Part shown: piece by piece, positions 55,401 to 63,154 of the stretch | Layout: every line of letters begins with the position of its first letter | How positions within the stretch are numbered: the stretch's first letter is position 1 | DNA from: CAZNUP01 sp964609775 | Lineage (GTDB): Bacteria; Patescibacteriota; Microgenomatia; JAMCZE01 | NCBI GenBank assembly: GCA_964609775.1 | Contig: CAZSSJ010000001.1 | Span: 1 to 64,000, forward strand | Direction: 5' to 3' | DNA length: 64,000 nt | Position numbers and translations under genes: made by a program | The notes under the pieces: generated by a model | The model's input: the letters and a program-made list of their open reading frames with translations, nothing else | Told to the model about the DNA's origin: nothing | Database searches by the model: none

Positions 55401-55850
55401 TATGGCGGCTCAGGGGGAAGCGGAAACTATCCGGGGGACGGCTTTGTGGCGAAATTTTCCCCCACGGGGACACTTCTTTCGGCCACCTATCTGGGGGGGT
55501 CCTCAGGGGAGGGCCTGGAGGGCACGGCCCTTGATTCTTCGGGTAATGTCTTTGTCTCGGGGGCGACCTATTCAACAAACTTCCCGACGAGTTCCGGAGC
55601 CTTTCAAACAAGTAATAAGGGCAGAGCTGACGTTTTTGCGGCGAAACTTTCGCCGGATCTCAAAAGTCTTCTTTTCAGCACCTACCTGGGCGGCACGGGC
55701 GATGACCTGGGTCGGTCAGCAACGGTCGATTCTGCGGGCAACTTCCTGGTGGTGGGACTCGAATATTCTTCCAATTTGCCGACGAAAAGTGCTTTCCAGA
55801 TAACCTATGGGGGAGCCGGGGATGAGTTAATTTCTAAATTTGGTCCTTAA
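52476..55850 (+). CDS. Exported beta-helix / dockerin / Ig-like / SBBP-propeller protein (1124 aa)
   Basis: TTG start with GGAG 9 nt upstream. Signal peptide (1-29). Residues ~32-330 look like a right-handed beta-helix (TYYVATSGSDTNSGTQSAPW; GGIYRQPGS; repeated N-rich turns), often found in polysaccharide lyases. A Pro-rich linker at ~465 leads to a dockerin type I module (GDVNGDGKVDFADLQALLLN and a weaker second repeat DGKINSLDF). Next comes a Big_9-type Ig domain (TDNVGVTKVEFYIDG; YDAAGNVG), then SBBP beta-propeller repeats to the end (YFGGSGEDSARDVVTDSQGN). Adjacent cohesin gene suggests docking to the cell surface. Confidence 0.85.
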   Translation: MKKHLSLIIFFVFIFSGFFVFAPAPLWASGATYYVATSGSDTNSGTQSAPWATLQKALGSISSGDMVIIRGGIYRQPGSMIGYPYKSFGPAGTAGNLTTFKSYPGERVIITGPNNDLIQIAVADYVRIDSLWFGGDYVTGIKGPVFQISGVGKEIVNNTFFNWPSGPLMGWGENVLFQGNRLVNTGRDVHTAGTYFSSGYATDGKLSNHIIADHNIYIGNNISAGYGFQFWHGGKSMIATRNFVAGHSWGSAIDGDSQLWANNFYWKQTGKDSDIDTVINPYGPLSGGSNQKYINNIFGPSAWFYYANAWKATQAEIDTKLSNNAFTDDPSYLPGSGGPTCKKPCGVSPYVFHQGQESAEIGISAAALDKAVGTISQAFLNPLDTIYSDTTVESSFQQIRSAQVPTTSPLYRKGLPWFGQAIDIGWNVPAPASVCDYWAAFTKLGLKHYDKYGSVLPDYSCTSPTPPPPPPPPPPPSTVTGDVNGDGKVDFADLQALLLNILGTVTAQLDLIVDGKINSLDFAVSSGEIINANPPPPGDTQAPVTVITAPAGGQTVSGTFSVVASATDNVGVTKVEFYIDGAIKNTDTGVPYGFNLDTTQLTNAAHTVYSKAYDAAGNVGSSSSITFTVSNTAPPPQTMTLNLSSYFGGSGEDSARDVVTDSQGNAYVVGGLGSATIQTTQTFKKTGTCAVSWTGNGGKDMDAYVMKISPTNQLVWSTRIGGPCYDRSYGVELDSSGNIYLTGRAGPNFPTTSGTFQPGFYGFNSGSAYGEQNAFVAKVSPTGALVWASYVGSTDGNRDIAVDGSGDVYIGTGFNSATQKPLSGLAWFSSAISKAFQVVNNRGFEGLIVKIKSDGSQVVWASFYGGTGNEGATPSIRVDRNGYVYYLTNTTSTNLPVKNAFKSTLGGTIDMALVKFHFDSGVGKLVTDYSTYFGGSDVEFTETHGLAVDVSGNAYIAATTKSTNLTTTTGAYQRTYGGSGGSGNYPGDGFVAKFSPTGTLLSATYLGGSSGEGLEGTALDSSGNVFVSGATYSTNFPTSSGAFQTSNKGRADVFAAKLSPDLKSLLFSTYLGGTGDDLGRSATVDSAGNFLVVGLEYSSNLPTKSAFQITYGGAGDELISKFGP

Positions 55851-55854
55851 ATCT

Positions 55855-57114
55855 ATGATAAATTTAACTATGCCACAAATGCCAGAGCGCTTTTCCAGGT
55901 CCGGAGTTATTCCGATTAAACTTGTTATTCTCCTTTTATTGCTGGCGCTGCCGCTGCTGCTTCTGGCGTTGAACTCGAAGACGAATCTTTTAGGCCTGGC
56001 TGGAGCTTCGGCCAACCTGGCAGTCTATCCGGCCACCCAAGCTAATGTGGTCGTCGGGGACCCCGTCTCTTTCACTGTTTCGCTGACGACCGGTGGGGCC
56101 AGCGTCCGGGGAGCGGACGTGATCATTAACTACGACAAGACAAAGTTGGCTCTGGTGGACATTACGCCCAATGACGCTTCCTTTAAAACCTTTGGCCCGC
56201 AAACCGCCGGGGGAGTCTTCGATGCTTCTCGGGTTATCAGTGTGGCCAGTCAAAGCGGCCGGATTGAGTTTAGCTCTTTGGCCTTTGATCCGTCGCAATC
56301 AGGTAACGGTCAGCAAGGCTTGACGGCGCTTTTTAACGGCACGACGACGCTAGTCAATCTCAAGTTCCTGGCGCTCTCCGCCGGCAGCAATATTCCCCTG
56401 ACTTTTGGCTACACCGCCAGCAGCACGACCGATTCGAATGTGGCTCTGGACGGCGGCCAGGACGTCTTGGGCTCGGTCACAAACGCCGCGATTACGATTG
56501 TCAATCCCACGGTCCAAGATAGCCAGGCTCCAACAACAGCGGTGACGACGCCAACGGCCGACCAAACAGTGGCCGGGACGGTGATCCTTGCCGCCACAGC
56601 CACAGACAACGTGGGGGTGACAAAAGTGGAGTTTGTCCTGGACGGAGCGGTCAGGGGTTCGGACACCACTTCTCCCTACACTCTTTCCTGGGACTCAAAG
56701 ACGGTTTCGGACGGCAGCCACTCCGTCCTGACCAAAGCCTATGACGCGGCCGGCAATGTGGGCACTTCGCCAGCTATTAGCTTTAAAGTGGTTAACACGG
56801 TTGTGAGCAAGACGATGAGAGTGAGCCAGATTGTTTATGAAGTCCGCGGCCAAAAGCTTGATGATGGGGTTCTGGTTGTCGATGCGGCCGGCAAGGGGCT
56901 GGGCGGAGCCCTGGTTTCCCGAACGGTGACTAACGAGGCCCAGACTCTGACCTATAAACTCTCTTCCAAAACGGCGACTAACGGTTGGACCGGCTCAACC
57001 ATCACCAAAAAAGCCGCCCCGGGGTGCTATTCGGAGAAAATCACCGCCGTCACTCTCTCCGGCTACACCTTTGATGGTGTTACTCCGCAAAACCAATATT
57101 GCACCAAGAGGTAG
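55855..57114 (+). CDS. Membrane-anchored cohesin / Ig-like protein (~419 aa)
   Basis: ATG 55855 chosen (frame open from TTG 55840, overlapping the previous stop). N-terminal helix LVILLLLLALPLLLLAL anchors it. Residues ~55-210 match a cohesin domain: NVVVGDPVSFTVSL, ADVIINYDKTKLALVD, SGRIEFSSLAF, LVNLKFLAL and GSVTNAAITI. A Big_9 Ig-like domain (TDNVGVTKVEFVLDG; YDAAGNVG), nearly the same as in the upstream protein, follows, then an unassigned ~100-residue C-terminus with two Cys. Probably the surface receptor for the dockerin of the upstream gene product; this pairing is inference. Confidence 0.8.
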   Translation: MINLTMPQMPERFSRSGVIPIKLVILLLLLALPLLLLALNSKTNLLGLAGASANLAVYPATQANVVVGDPVSFTVSLTTGGASVRGADVIINYDKTKLALVDITPNDASFKTFGPQTAGGVFDASRVISVASQSGRIEFSSLAFDPSQSGNGQQGLTALFNGTTTLVNLKFLALSAGSNIPLTFGYTASSTTDSNVALDGGQDVLGSVTNAAITIVNPTVQDSQAPTTAVTTPTADQTVAGTVILAATATDNVGVTKVEFVLDGAVRGSDTTSPYTLSWDSKTVSDGSHSVLTKAYDAAGNVGTSPAISFKVVNTVVSKTMRVSQIVYEVRGQKLDDGVLVVDAAGKGLGGALVSRTVTNEAQTLTYKLSSKTATNGWTGSTITKKAAPGCYSEKITAVTLSGYTFDGVTPQNQYCTKR

Positions 57115-57130
57115 AAAGTTAGCCTATGAT

Positions 57131-58930
57131 ATGAGGCAAGAGAGAGCCTTTAGAAAGAGATTGTTTTGGAGGCGGGGTTTGACTTCAGTTCTGGCGCCGG
57201 TGGCTCTTTTTTTGGTTTTGATTCTGGGAGTGGTGGCGATTAATTTCGGGCTGAATTCATCAACGAGTCCGGAGCCACGAGCCGACGGAGGGACAAATGT
57301 CGTTGTGACCGGAACAGTGCAGCGGTCGCCATGGCTGCGGCTGCGGAAACCGGACTATCGGCTGGTCAAGACGGATAATGGCAAGGACTACTATTTGACC
57401 ACGACCAGCACGGGAATTAATCTCCGGACCTATGAGGGGAAAAAAGTCGTTGTGACAGGGACGGAGACAACGACGGCTAAGTGGGGGCTGACGCTGTTTG
57501 TCAAGGACATTAAGGTGTTTGTGGCCCCGCCGCCACCATATCCGGCGCAGAAGAAGGTGGACACCTCAAAGACGGTGATGTATCAAGTGTGGTTGAATTA
57601 TTACGCCCAGAATGTCTCCGAGGATCAGCCGTCGATGGTGGTGTTTGAGAATGCGGCCCGGAGGTTGCCGGACCTGGCGAAGATGGGCGTGACCACAATT
57701 CAGCTTTCGCCGGTGCACCCGTTTTTGTCAGGGACGACCATTGGGTCGCCATATGGTTCACGGGACTACTATGACGTCAATCCGGGTTATGCCGGGTTCA
57801 CAAATCCACAAACCGATCCGGGAACGAAAAGTGAGCGGATCGCCGCCTTTAAAAAATATGTTGAGGCGGCCCACGGTCAGGGGATGAAGGTGATCATGGA
57901 CTGTGTCTATCACAGCACCGATGCCCGCAATGTTCTGGTGGCGGCGTATCCGGAATATTACAAACATAATGCCGACGGCCGTTTTGTCCAGAATCAATAC
58001 GGGTTTTATGTTTTGGACTACGCTCAATCCGAGCTTGTCGACTATATGATTTCGATGGTGAAATACTGGAAACAGACGGTGGGAGTGGACGGGTGTCGGG
58101 CGGACGTGGCGACGATGGTGCCGCTTGCTTTCTGGGCAGCCTTAAATAACGAGATGAAAAAGATTGATCCCGGGTGGCTCATGATTGCGGAAACGACAGC
58201 AAATCTGGTTTCGTATAGCGGGCCGTACAGCGGTCCGGGATATAAGGGGGAAACGTATGACAAGATCTATGGTTTTGACGGGATATATGGGGTGACTTAT
58301 ATGCTGGCTTCACGGGCGATTCTTAACGGAAGTCGCATGGCTGATGTCCTGGAGACGGCCTGGGAGTTTCCGCAAAACGGCACGGCAGCGGTTCCGGGAG
58401 GAATTTTTTACCGGTCGGTGGACAATCATGATCAGCGGCCAAGAGCAACGCTTCTGGCTGGAGGGAATGCCGGGATGGTGGCTTCGGTGGCGGTCAACTT
58501 GACGCTTGACGGGATTCCGTTTATTTTTAATGGCCAGGAGATCGGGGATGTGGCGCCGACGAGCATTGCGGTTCAAAGATTTATTTCCTGGAGTCATCCG
58601 CTTGCACCCCAGAATGGAGAGGCTTTTGAGAAACTGATTTCACTTCGACGAAATCGTCCGGCTTTAAACAGCGGGACGACAGTTTGGCTTGATAATTCAA
58701 ATCCGGCAGGAGTTGTGTCGTATGTCAGGCAGAGCGGGAGTGACCGGGTGTTGGTGGTGGCGAATCTTTCGGGGACAGACTGGAGCGGAACGGTGAGCGG
58801 AACAACGGGAGCAAGCCTTAGTGGCCAGGGAAAAGATCTCATCTCCGGTCTGAGCGTGTCTTCGGCGGTTAACAACGTGATGACGCTTTCACTCCCGGCC
58901 TATTCTTATGTTGTTATCCAAATTCAGTAG
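57131..58930 (+). CDS. Membrane-anchored GH13 alpha-amylase family protein (~599 aa)
   Basis: ATG 57131 (MRQERAFRKR) starts just after the cohesin gene. Membrane helix about residues 22-42, then an OB-like beta domain (VVVTGTVQRSPWLRLRKP), then the GH13 barrel: region I IMDCVYHST, region II DGCRADVAT (nucleophile Asp), region III MIAETT (acid Glu), region IV SVDNHDQR. A C-terminal beta-sandwich follows. The catalytic triad is complete. It would act on external starch or glycogen-like glucans, feeding maltodextrins to MalQ/GlgP after uptake; no transporter is in the window. Confidence 0.9.
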   Translation: MRQERAFRKRLFWRRGLTSVLAPVALFLVLILGVVAINFGLNSSTSPEPRADGGTNVVVTGTVQRSPWLRLRKPDYRLVKTDNGKDYYLTTTSTGINLRTYEGKKVVVTGTETTTAKWGLTLFVKDIKVFVAPPPPYPAQKKVDTSKTVMYQVWLNYYAQNVSEDQPSMVVFENAARRLPDLAKMGVTTIQLSPVHPFLSGTTIGSPYGSRDYYDVNPGYAGFTNPQTDPGTKSERIAAFKKYVEAAHGQGMKVIMDCVYHSTDARNVLVAAYPEYYKHNADGRFVQNQYGFYVLDYAQSELVDYMISMVKYWKQTVGVDGCRADVATMVPLAFWAALNNEMKKIDPGWLMIAETTANLVSYSGPYSGPGYKGETYDKIYGFDGIYGVTYMLASRAILNGSRMADVLETAWEFPQNGTAAVPGGIFYRSVDNHDQRPRATLLAGGNAGMVASVAVNLTLDGIPFIFNGQEIGDVAPTSIAVQRFISWSHPLAPQNGEAFEKLISLRRNRPALNSGTTVWLDNSNPAGVVSYVRQSGSDRVLVVANLSGTDWSGTVSGTTGASLSGQGKDLISGLSVSSAVNNVMTLSLPAYSYVVIQIQ

Positions 58931-59021
58931 AATTTTTCGGGTTCAGACGGGATGGCAAAAGTTGAATTTGAGTTTAAACAATTAAATTTCCTTTATTCTT
59001 CTGCCTCTGCTCCTTTAAGAT

Positions 59022-59189
59022 ATGTTTGGTTTTTTGATTCCTCTGCTGACGCTGCTGTTTGTTTTGACCGCACGTTCTGGGCGAGACGGACAGATTGTGA
59101 AGACGGTGACGCCGGCGGTGGTGATGATTTTTCTTTTGGCTTCGGGAGGTGAGAGCGGGAAACTTGACTCCATCCAAATTTTTTGCTAA
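59022..59189 (+). CDS. Possible small membrane protein (55 aa)
   Basis: ATG 59022 to TAA 59187-59189, product with two hydrophobic stretches (FGFLIPLLTLLFVLTA; VVMIFLLAS). No ribosome site. The stop overlaps the -10 element of the next gene. An overlapping 66-codon frame from 58952 is less protein-like. Confidence 0.3.
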   Translation: MFGFLIPLLTLLFVLTARSGRDGQIVKTVTPAVVMIFLLASGGESGKLDSIQIFC

Positions 59190-59192
59190 TAT
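59164..59192 (+). promoter_or_regulatory. Promoter of the second AAA ATPase gene
   Basis: TTGACT (59164-59169), 17-nt spacer, TAATAT (59187-59192). Predicted start near 59199, 16 nt before the ATG. Confidence 0.6.
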
Positions 59193-59214
59193 TCCTTGAC
59201 TGTGGTCAAAACAG

Positions 59215-60423
59215 ATGCAAGCCTTAATTGAAACCTACCATCGTTTACTTTCGGAAATAGTACCGTCCTACTGGCGCCGGTTCTATGACGAGTTTGTCAT
59301 GGATAGCCGGATGGTCGGCATTGTTGGGGCAAGAGGGGTGGGAAAGACCACGTTTCTTGTTAGCTATCTGCGGGAACACTACGGCGGTTCGGACAGGTCA
59401 CTCTACGTCTCGGCGGACAACCTCTATTTTGTGGAGCATACTTTGATTGAAGTGGCGGATCAATTTGTCAAGGACTTCGCCGGGGAGATTTTGTGCATTG
59501 ACGAGATTCACCGCTATAGGAATTGGAATCAGGAACTGAAAAATATTTACGACTCCTACCCTAAACTGTCAGTAATATTTTCAGGGAGTTCGAGTGTTGA
59601 TCTGGTGAAAGGGAAGTATGATCTATCCCGCCGGGCTAACTTGAAAACGATGTATGGCTTTTCCTTCCGGGAATATCTGGAGGTTTGGGAGAAAGCTAAA
59701 TACCCGATTCTGACGCTGGCGGAAATTCGCACTAATCACACGATGTATGCTCAGGAATTAATGAAGACGCCAAAAATCCTTGGTTATCTGAAACAGTATC
59801 TTAAGGGAGGTTACTACCCGACGTTTTTGGAAATGGGGAGCTACGGCGCCTATCAAAGCAGCCTGCGGGGGATTATTGACAAGATTATCTTTGAAGATAT
59901 CAGTAGTTTTTATTCTTTAAATACCTCTAATTTGGACACTCTTAAGAAGATAATTTATTTCTTTGGGACTGCCCAGCCCGGGACTGTTAACATCAACCGC
60001 CTGGCCGGAAGTTTAAAGAAGGACTATACCACAATTGCGGAGTATGTGCAGATTTTAAGAGATACCGGACTTCTTCGTTTTCTCCGGCGGAACAAACAAG
60101 GCCATGCTTTAGTGCGGGATGCAGAAAAGATTTATCTGGACAATCCGAATCTCCTTTACGCTGTTAATCAGGAGGTAGGGAAGGAGCCACTGGTTGGAGT
60201 TTCGCGGGAGCTCTTTGTGATTGGCAGTTTGGAAAACGCAGACTACCACGTGTTTTTTTCTGAGGCGGCGGACGTTGAATGCGACGGGCACCTTTTTGAG
60301 ATTGGGGGGAAGAACAAAACCGCCTCGCAGTTGAAAGGGAAAGAAGGATATTTAATTAGTGATGATGTCCTTGTTGGCGACTCCAGAACCATTCCCCTTT
60401 ATTTGTTTGGGTTTTTGTCTTAA
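59215..60423 (+). CDS. AAA ATPase, AAA_14/DUF4143-like (402 aa)
   Basis: P-loop GARGVGKTT near residue 38, Walker B ILCIDEIHRY, GSSSVDLVKG, then LSRRANLKTMYGFSFREYLE. The C-terminal part includes a winged-helix-like segment (INRLAGSLKKDYTTIAEYVQ), KIYLDNPNLLYA and a final nuclease-like part with FSEAADVECDGHLFEIGGK. It is the same broad family as the 51056-52177 product but clearly diverged. Role unknown; such ATPases often sit beside toxin modules, as here. Confidence 0.85.
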   Translation: MQALIETYHRLLSEIVPSYWRRFYDEFVMDSRMVGIVGARGVGKTTFLVSYLREHYGGSDRSLYVSADNLYFVEHTLIEVADQFVKDFAGEILCIDEIHRYRNWNQELKNIYDSYPKLSVIFSGSSSVDLVKGKYDLSRRANLKTMYGFSFREYLEVWEKAKYPILTLAEIRTNHTMYAQELMKTPKILGYLKQYLKGGYYPTFLEMGSYGAYQSSLRGIIDKIIFEDISSFYSLNTSNLDTLKKIIYFFGTAQPGTVNINRLAGSLKKDYTTIAEYVQILRDTGLLRFLRRNKQGHALVRDAEKIYLDNPNLLYAVNQEVGKEPLVGVSRELFVIGSLENADYHVFFSEAADVECDGHLFEIGGKNKTASQLKGKEGYLISDDVLVGDSRTIPLYLFGFLS

Positions 60424-60593
60424 TCGGTGGTTGATTTTTCAACTGGGGGTTTTTGTTTGGCCTCGAAAGATGAGGATTGGGAAATGAAAATGTTCCATGA
60501 GTTGCGATCGCGTTTTATGGAACAAAAATGCAAGATACAGAGTGGGGAAGTTGAGGAAAAAATTACCTTGTTGGCACTAGTGTGCAAGTTGGG
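60424..60593. other. Spacer with weak hairpin
   Basis: GTTGA/TCAAC stem near 60430-60443 followed by GGGGGTTTTTG could end the ATPase transcript. A 70-codon frame (60427-60639) runs into the convergent toxin gene and has no recognised motif; I do not call it. Confidence 0.3.
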
Positions 60594-61271
60594 TTATTTT
60601 AGGATTTGGGGTCTTAAGCTTCGGGCGAGGGATTCATAGAATTTCTCCATGGCTTTTTGGTCAAAGGGGACGAGCATTTTGGGAAGATTCGTTATTTCCG
60701 CGGCCTTGAGGAAGCTTTGGGCCGTTTTAATAGTGTCTGTGGTGACGACGAATTTTTGGTCAGCACTGGTGAGGAGATCGGCTGCTGTCCAGTTTGTTTC
60801 TTTGATAATTAAGTAGAGGTCGACGTAATCTCGTTCACGGGCTTTGGTGCGGATCGTGTGGATCTTGTTGACGGCAATGTCGTAGAGGCTATCAATTTCG
60901 AGGCCGCGCCACCTGATTCCCGGTTTTAGACGGTTGAAGGAGTAGTGGTTAAAGTCGACCTTGAAACGGCTGTTGTCAGGGTAGCGGAAGAAATATGTGT
61001 AGAAACCAAGGTCGTCATCGACGCTAACGTGACGGTATTCGAGGATACTTTGATTCCTTTTGATCCATTCAGTAACACGGTCGCCATTAAAGGAGCGATC
61101 GGTGAAGAAATCCAAATCGTAGGATTCCCGGTGGTGGAGGTACCAGCTGGCCAGACCGGTGCCGCCGCTTAAGTAGAAGTTATCGAGGAGATATTTTTCC
61201 TGAAGTACCAGGTCCAGAAATTGCTTCTGTCGAAGGCTAAGTCCTTCTCCTTGCGCCAGGGTTTGTTCCAT
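60594..61271 (-). CDS. AbiEii-like nucleotidyltransferase toxin, copy A (225 aa)
   Basis: Motifs of the AbiEii/AbiGii nucleotidyltransferase family: YLSGGTGLASWYLHHR with SYDLDFF (GGT...DxDxF active site), then FKVDFNHY, SLYDIAVNKIHTI and RERDYVDLY. Family members act as toxins that add nucleotides to tRNA or other targets. It overlaps the upstream partner by 103 nt in another frame. It is similar throughout to copy B at 62174-62848, including LPKMLVPFDQ near the end. Confidence 0.85.
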   Translation of the reverse strand: MEQTLAQGEGLSLRQKQFLDLVLQEKYLLDNFYLSGGTGLASWYLHHRESYDLDFFTDRSFNGDRVTEWIKRNQSILEYRHVSVDDDLGFYTYFFRYPDNSRFKVDFNHYSFNRLKPGIRWRGLEIDSLYDIAVNKIHTIRTKARERDYVDLYLIIKETNWTAADLLTSADQKFVVTTDTIKTAQSFLKAAEITNLPKMLVPFDQKAMEKFYESLARSLRPQILK

Positions 61272-61465
61272 AGGTAGAATTCTAGCACCTTTTTCTTGTC
61301 AGGATTGAGACGATCTTTGATTTTGAACCAGGCTTTCCGGAGCTCCTTTTCCTCGATTTTTTCGCCCTCAAGGCCATAGTTTATACGCTGGACCAAGCGC
61401 CAGAGTTTATATTCTTTAGGATGGTTTTTTTTTAAGGCTTCCTCGTCAGTGTTCCAATTGATCAT
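61169..61465 (-). CDS. Small partner of nucleotidyltransferase toxin, copy A (98 aa)
   Basis: Starts MINWNTDEEALKK and contains EYKLWRLVQRINYGLEGEKI and AWFKIKDRLNPDKKKVLEFY, like its copy B counterpart. It is helical and charged, with the position of an antitoxin. A TATAAT (61478-61473) lies 7 nt before the ATG, so the message is predicted leaderless. The long overlap with the toxin gene implies coupled translation. Confidence 0.75.
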   Translation of the reverse strand: MINWNTDEEALKKNHPKEYKLWRLVQRINYGLEGEKIEEKELRKAWFKIKDRLNPDKKKVLEFYLWNKPWRKEKDLAFDRSNFWTWYFRKNISSITST

Positions 61466-61576
61466 TAAATAGATTATACCTCTTAAGGAAAAGCGGGGAG
61501 GGAGGGGCGGATTTGGCAGGAAGGTTGTCGCAGCAATCTGCCGTGTGGCAGTCTGTCGGCCCAGGGAAAGAGAGCT

Positions 61577-61861
61577 TCAGGTTGCTATGATGGTTGATTT
61601 GCGACCAAAGTCGTCTTGCCAGATTTTGAGTTTTTGCCCTTTCGGATAGTGTGTCGTCACATCATTTCTTGAGTCTGGATATAGTTGGCTGACATTAAAT
61701 CCTTCGCCTGGTGCCAGGGAAATGATTTCAAGTGGACTTTGTGCATCGGAAGATAATTCCCACTTTTTTTCTCCTTGAGACAGTTCCCGGGGAAAACGGA
61801 ATTTGGGTAACAGGCCTCCTTCTGGATGCCAAAAATTGTCATACTCTATCTTACAGGTCAT
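61577..61861 (-). CDS. Hypothetical protein behind a short-repeat promoter (94 aa)
   Basis: MTCKIEYDNFWHPEGGLLPK start; the product is polar, with GQKLKIWQDDFGRK near its end and no recognised family. Its promoter is TTGACA (61896-61891), 17 nt, GAGAAT (61873-61868); the ATG is 7 nt after the -10, so it should be leaderless. Confidence 0.5.
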   Translation of the reverse strand: MTCKIEYDNFWHPEGGLLPKFRFPRELSQGEKKWELSSDAQSPLEIISLAPGEGFNVSQLYPDSRNDVTTHYPKGQKLKIWQDDFGRKSTIIAT

Positions 61862-61867
61862 AGCCTT

Positions 61868-61896
61868 ATTCTCTCTCTCTCTGCTTAATTTGTCAA
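61868..61896 (-). promoter_or_regulatory. Promoter with (AG)6 spacer, copy 1
   Basis: The 17-nt spacer between TTGACA and GAGAAT contains a CT/AG dinucleotide run (61871-61882 on the plus strand). The same sequence recurs at 63155-63193 with a longer run. Confidence 0.55.
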
Positions 61897-61911
61897 GCTA
61901 CGCTTGACAAA
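61889..61911. promoter_or_regulatory. Perfect palindrome between divergent genes
   Basis: Arms TTTGTCAAGC (61889-61898) and GCTTGACAAA (61902-61911), 3-nt centre. It covers the -35 of the minus-strand gene and lies ~60 nt before the toxin module B promoter. Good operator candidate. Confidence 0.5.
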
Positions 61912-61967
61912 ACCAGCCCCGGCGTTTTTTGTCGAGTTTGGGAGGGGCGGGTGAGCCTGATTTATGG

Positions 61968-61973
61968 TAAAAT
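61968..61973 (+). promoter_or_regulatory. Extended -10 of toxin module B
   Basis: TGGTAAAAT (TG-n-TAAAAT). ATG 61980 lies at the expected transcription start. Confidence 0.55.
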
Positions 61974-61979
61974 ATGCTT

Positions 61980-62246
61980 ATGCTTAACTGGTCCACTGAC
62001 GAAAAAGCCTTCAAGAAAAAAGACCCTAAGGGCTACAAATTGTGGAGGTTAACTCAGCTCATAAACTTCGGTCTTGACGGGGAAAAACTGTCGGAAAAAG
62101 AAGTCAGAAAAGCCTGGCCGAAGATCAAGGACAGGCTCGATCCCTACAAGGGCCGTTTGCTGGAGTTTCTTATATGGGGAAAACAATACTCACTCCCAAA
62201 CAATATCAGTTTCTGGAACTGGCCGCTGCCGACCCAAAAATCGTAG
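61980..62246 (+). CDS. Small partner of nucleotidyltransferase toxin, copy B (88 aa)
   Basis: MLNWSTDEKAFKKKDPKG start aligns with copy A (MINWNTDEE), which supports ATG 61980 over 61974. YKLWRLTQLINFGLDGEKL and AWPKIKDRLDPYKGRLLEF are shared. Overlaps the toxin gene by 73 nt. Confidence 0.75.
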   Translation: MLNWSTDEKAFKKKDPKGYKLWRLTQLINFGLDGEKLSEKEVRKAWPKIKDRLDPYKGRLLEFLIWGKQYSLPNNISFWNWPLPTQKS

Positions 62247-62848
62247 CGAATTTCTATCTCACTGGCGGCACGGCTCTGTCAGAATTTTATCTCCACCACC
62301 GCCTCTCTGAAGACATCGATCTTTTTTGCCCGAAAGAAGAAGTCGATCAAAAATTCGTAGAAATTTTCCTCAAAAAAATCTCACCAAAGATGGCAATCCA
62401 ATATCTCCGCCCGACCGTATTCTTGGGTCTTGTCAGTTACAAATTGGTCTTCACGGACAAAACAGAATTGAAAGTAGATTTTAACTATTACCCTTTCCTC
62501 CAAATCGATAGTGGTACCAAATTTAATAATCTGAGTGTCGACAGCCTTTATGATATTGCGGCAAACAAACTGCACACTCTTTTTATGAGACCACGATCGC
62601 GCGATTACGTGGATCTTTATTTTATTCTCCAGCAAGAAAATTATCCGTTAGAAAAGCTGATAATCGACGCCAAAATCAAGTTCGACTGGCACATTGATAA
62701 CACGACTCTCGCCAGTCAATTCTCAAGAGTGCAAGATTTAGTTTCAACCGATTTACCAAAAATGCTCGTTCCTTTTGATCAAGAAAAGATGGAAAAATTT
62801 TTTCTTGATCTGGCGAAATCGCTCAAAGGAAAGATATTTAAAGAGTGA
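62174..62848 (+). CDS. AbiEii-like nucleotidyltransferase toxin, copy B (224 aa)
   Basis: FYLTGGTALSEFYLHHR with EDIDLF, LKVDFNYYPF, SLYDIAANKLHTLF, RSRDYVDLYF and LPKMLVPFDQEKM match copy A and the AbiEii family. The codon use is more A/T-rich than in copy A, so one of the two copies was probably acquired separately. Confidence 0.85.
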   Translation: MGKTILTPKQYQFLELAAADPKIVANFYLTGGTALSEFYLHHRLSEDIDLFCPKEEVDQKFVEIFLKKISPKMAIQYLRPTVFLGLVSYKLVFTDKTELKVDFNYYPFLQIDSGTKFNNLSVDSLYDIAANKLHTLFMRPRSRDYVDLYFILQQENYPLEKLIIDAKIKFDWHIDNTTLASQFSRVQDLVSTDLPKMLVPFDQEKMEKFFLDLAKSLKGKIFKE

Positions 62849-62902
62849 GCAGGGTTGGGGCAAATTGCTTCGGAAAGCAGGGGCAGGTGGCTGACAGACA
62901 CC

Positions 62903-63148
62903 TTAATAATTATCAAGAATTTTTTTGGCCTTTATTTTTCGTTTTTCTGCTTCTGGACTGATTTTTAATTTTTGGTCGAATGGCGCTTTTTGGTAGTAGG
63001 GATGGCTGTATTTTGGAGTTTTGCTAAATTTCTCTGGCACGTTCTTCCAGCCACATGTAAGAAGTACTCTCGTCGCTGGACGCGGTTTGATTGGTTTTAT
63101 TAAGTGAAGAGATTGTTCAGACACCCCTTCAGACACCCCTTCAGACAC
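62903..63148 (-). CDS. Hypothetical protein with N-terminal 4-residue repeats (81 aa)
   Basis: GTG 63148 start; MSEGVSEGVSEQ is coded by three 12-bp repeats (GTGTCTGAAGGG). The C-terminus is Lys-rich (SPEAEKRKIKAKK). No family recognised. The -10 GAGAAT (63160-63155) is 6 nt from the GTG, but the -35 is 27 nt away from it, so expression is doubtful at this repeat length. Confidence 0.4.
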   Translation of the reverse strand: MSEGVSEGVSEQSLHLIKPIKPRPATRVLLTCGWKNVPEKFSKTPKYSHPYYQKAPFDQKLKISPEAEKRKIKAKKILDNY

Positions 63149-63154
63149 ATGTTT

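Noticed and set aside
60427..60639. 70-codon ORF after the AAA ATPase
   Set aside because: No ribosome site or motif, and it overlaps the end of the convergent toxin gene.
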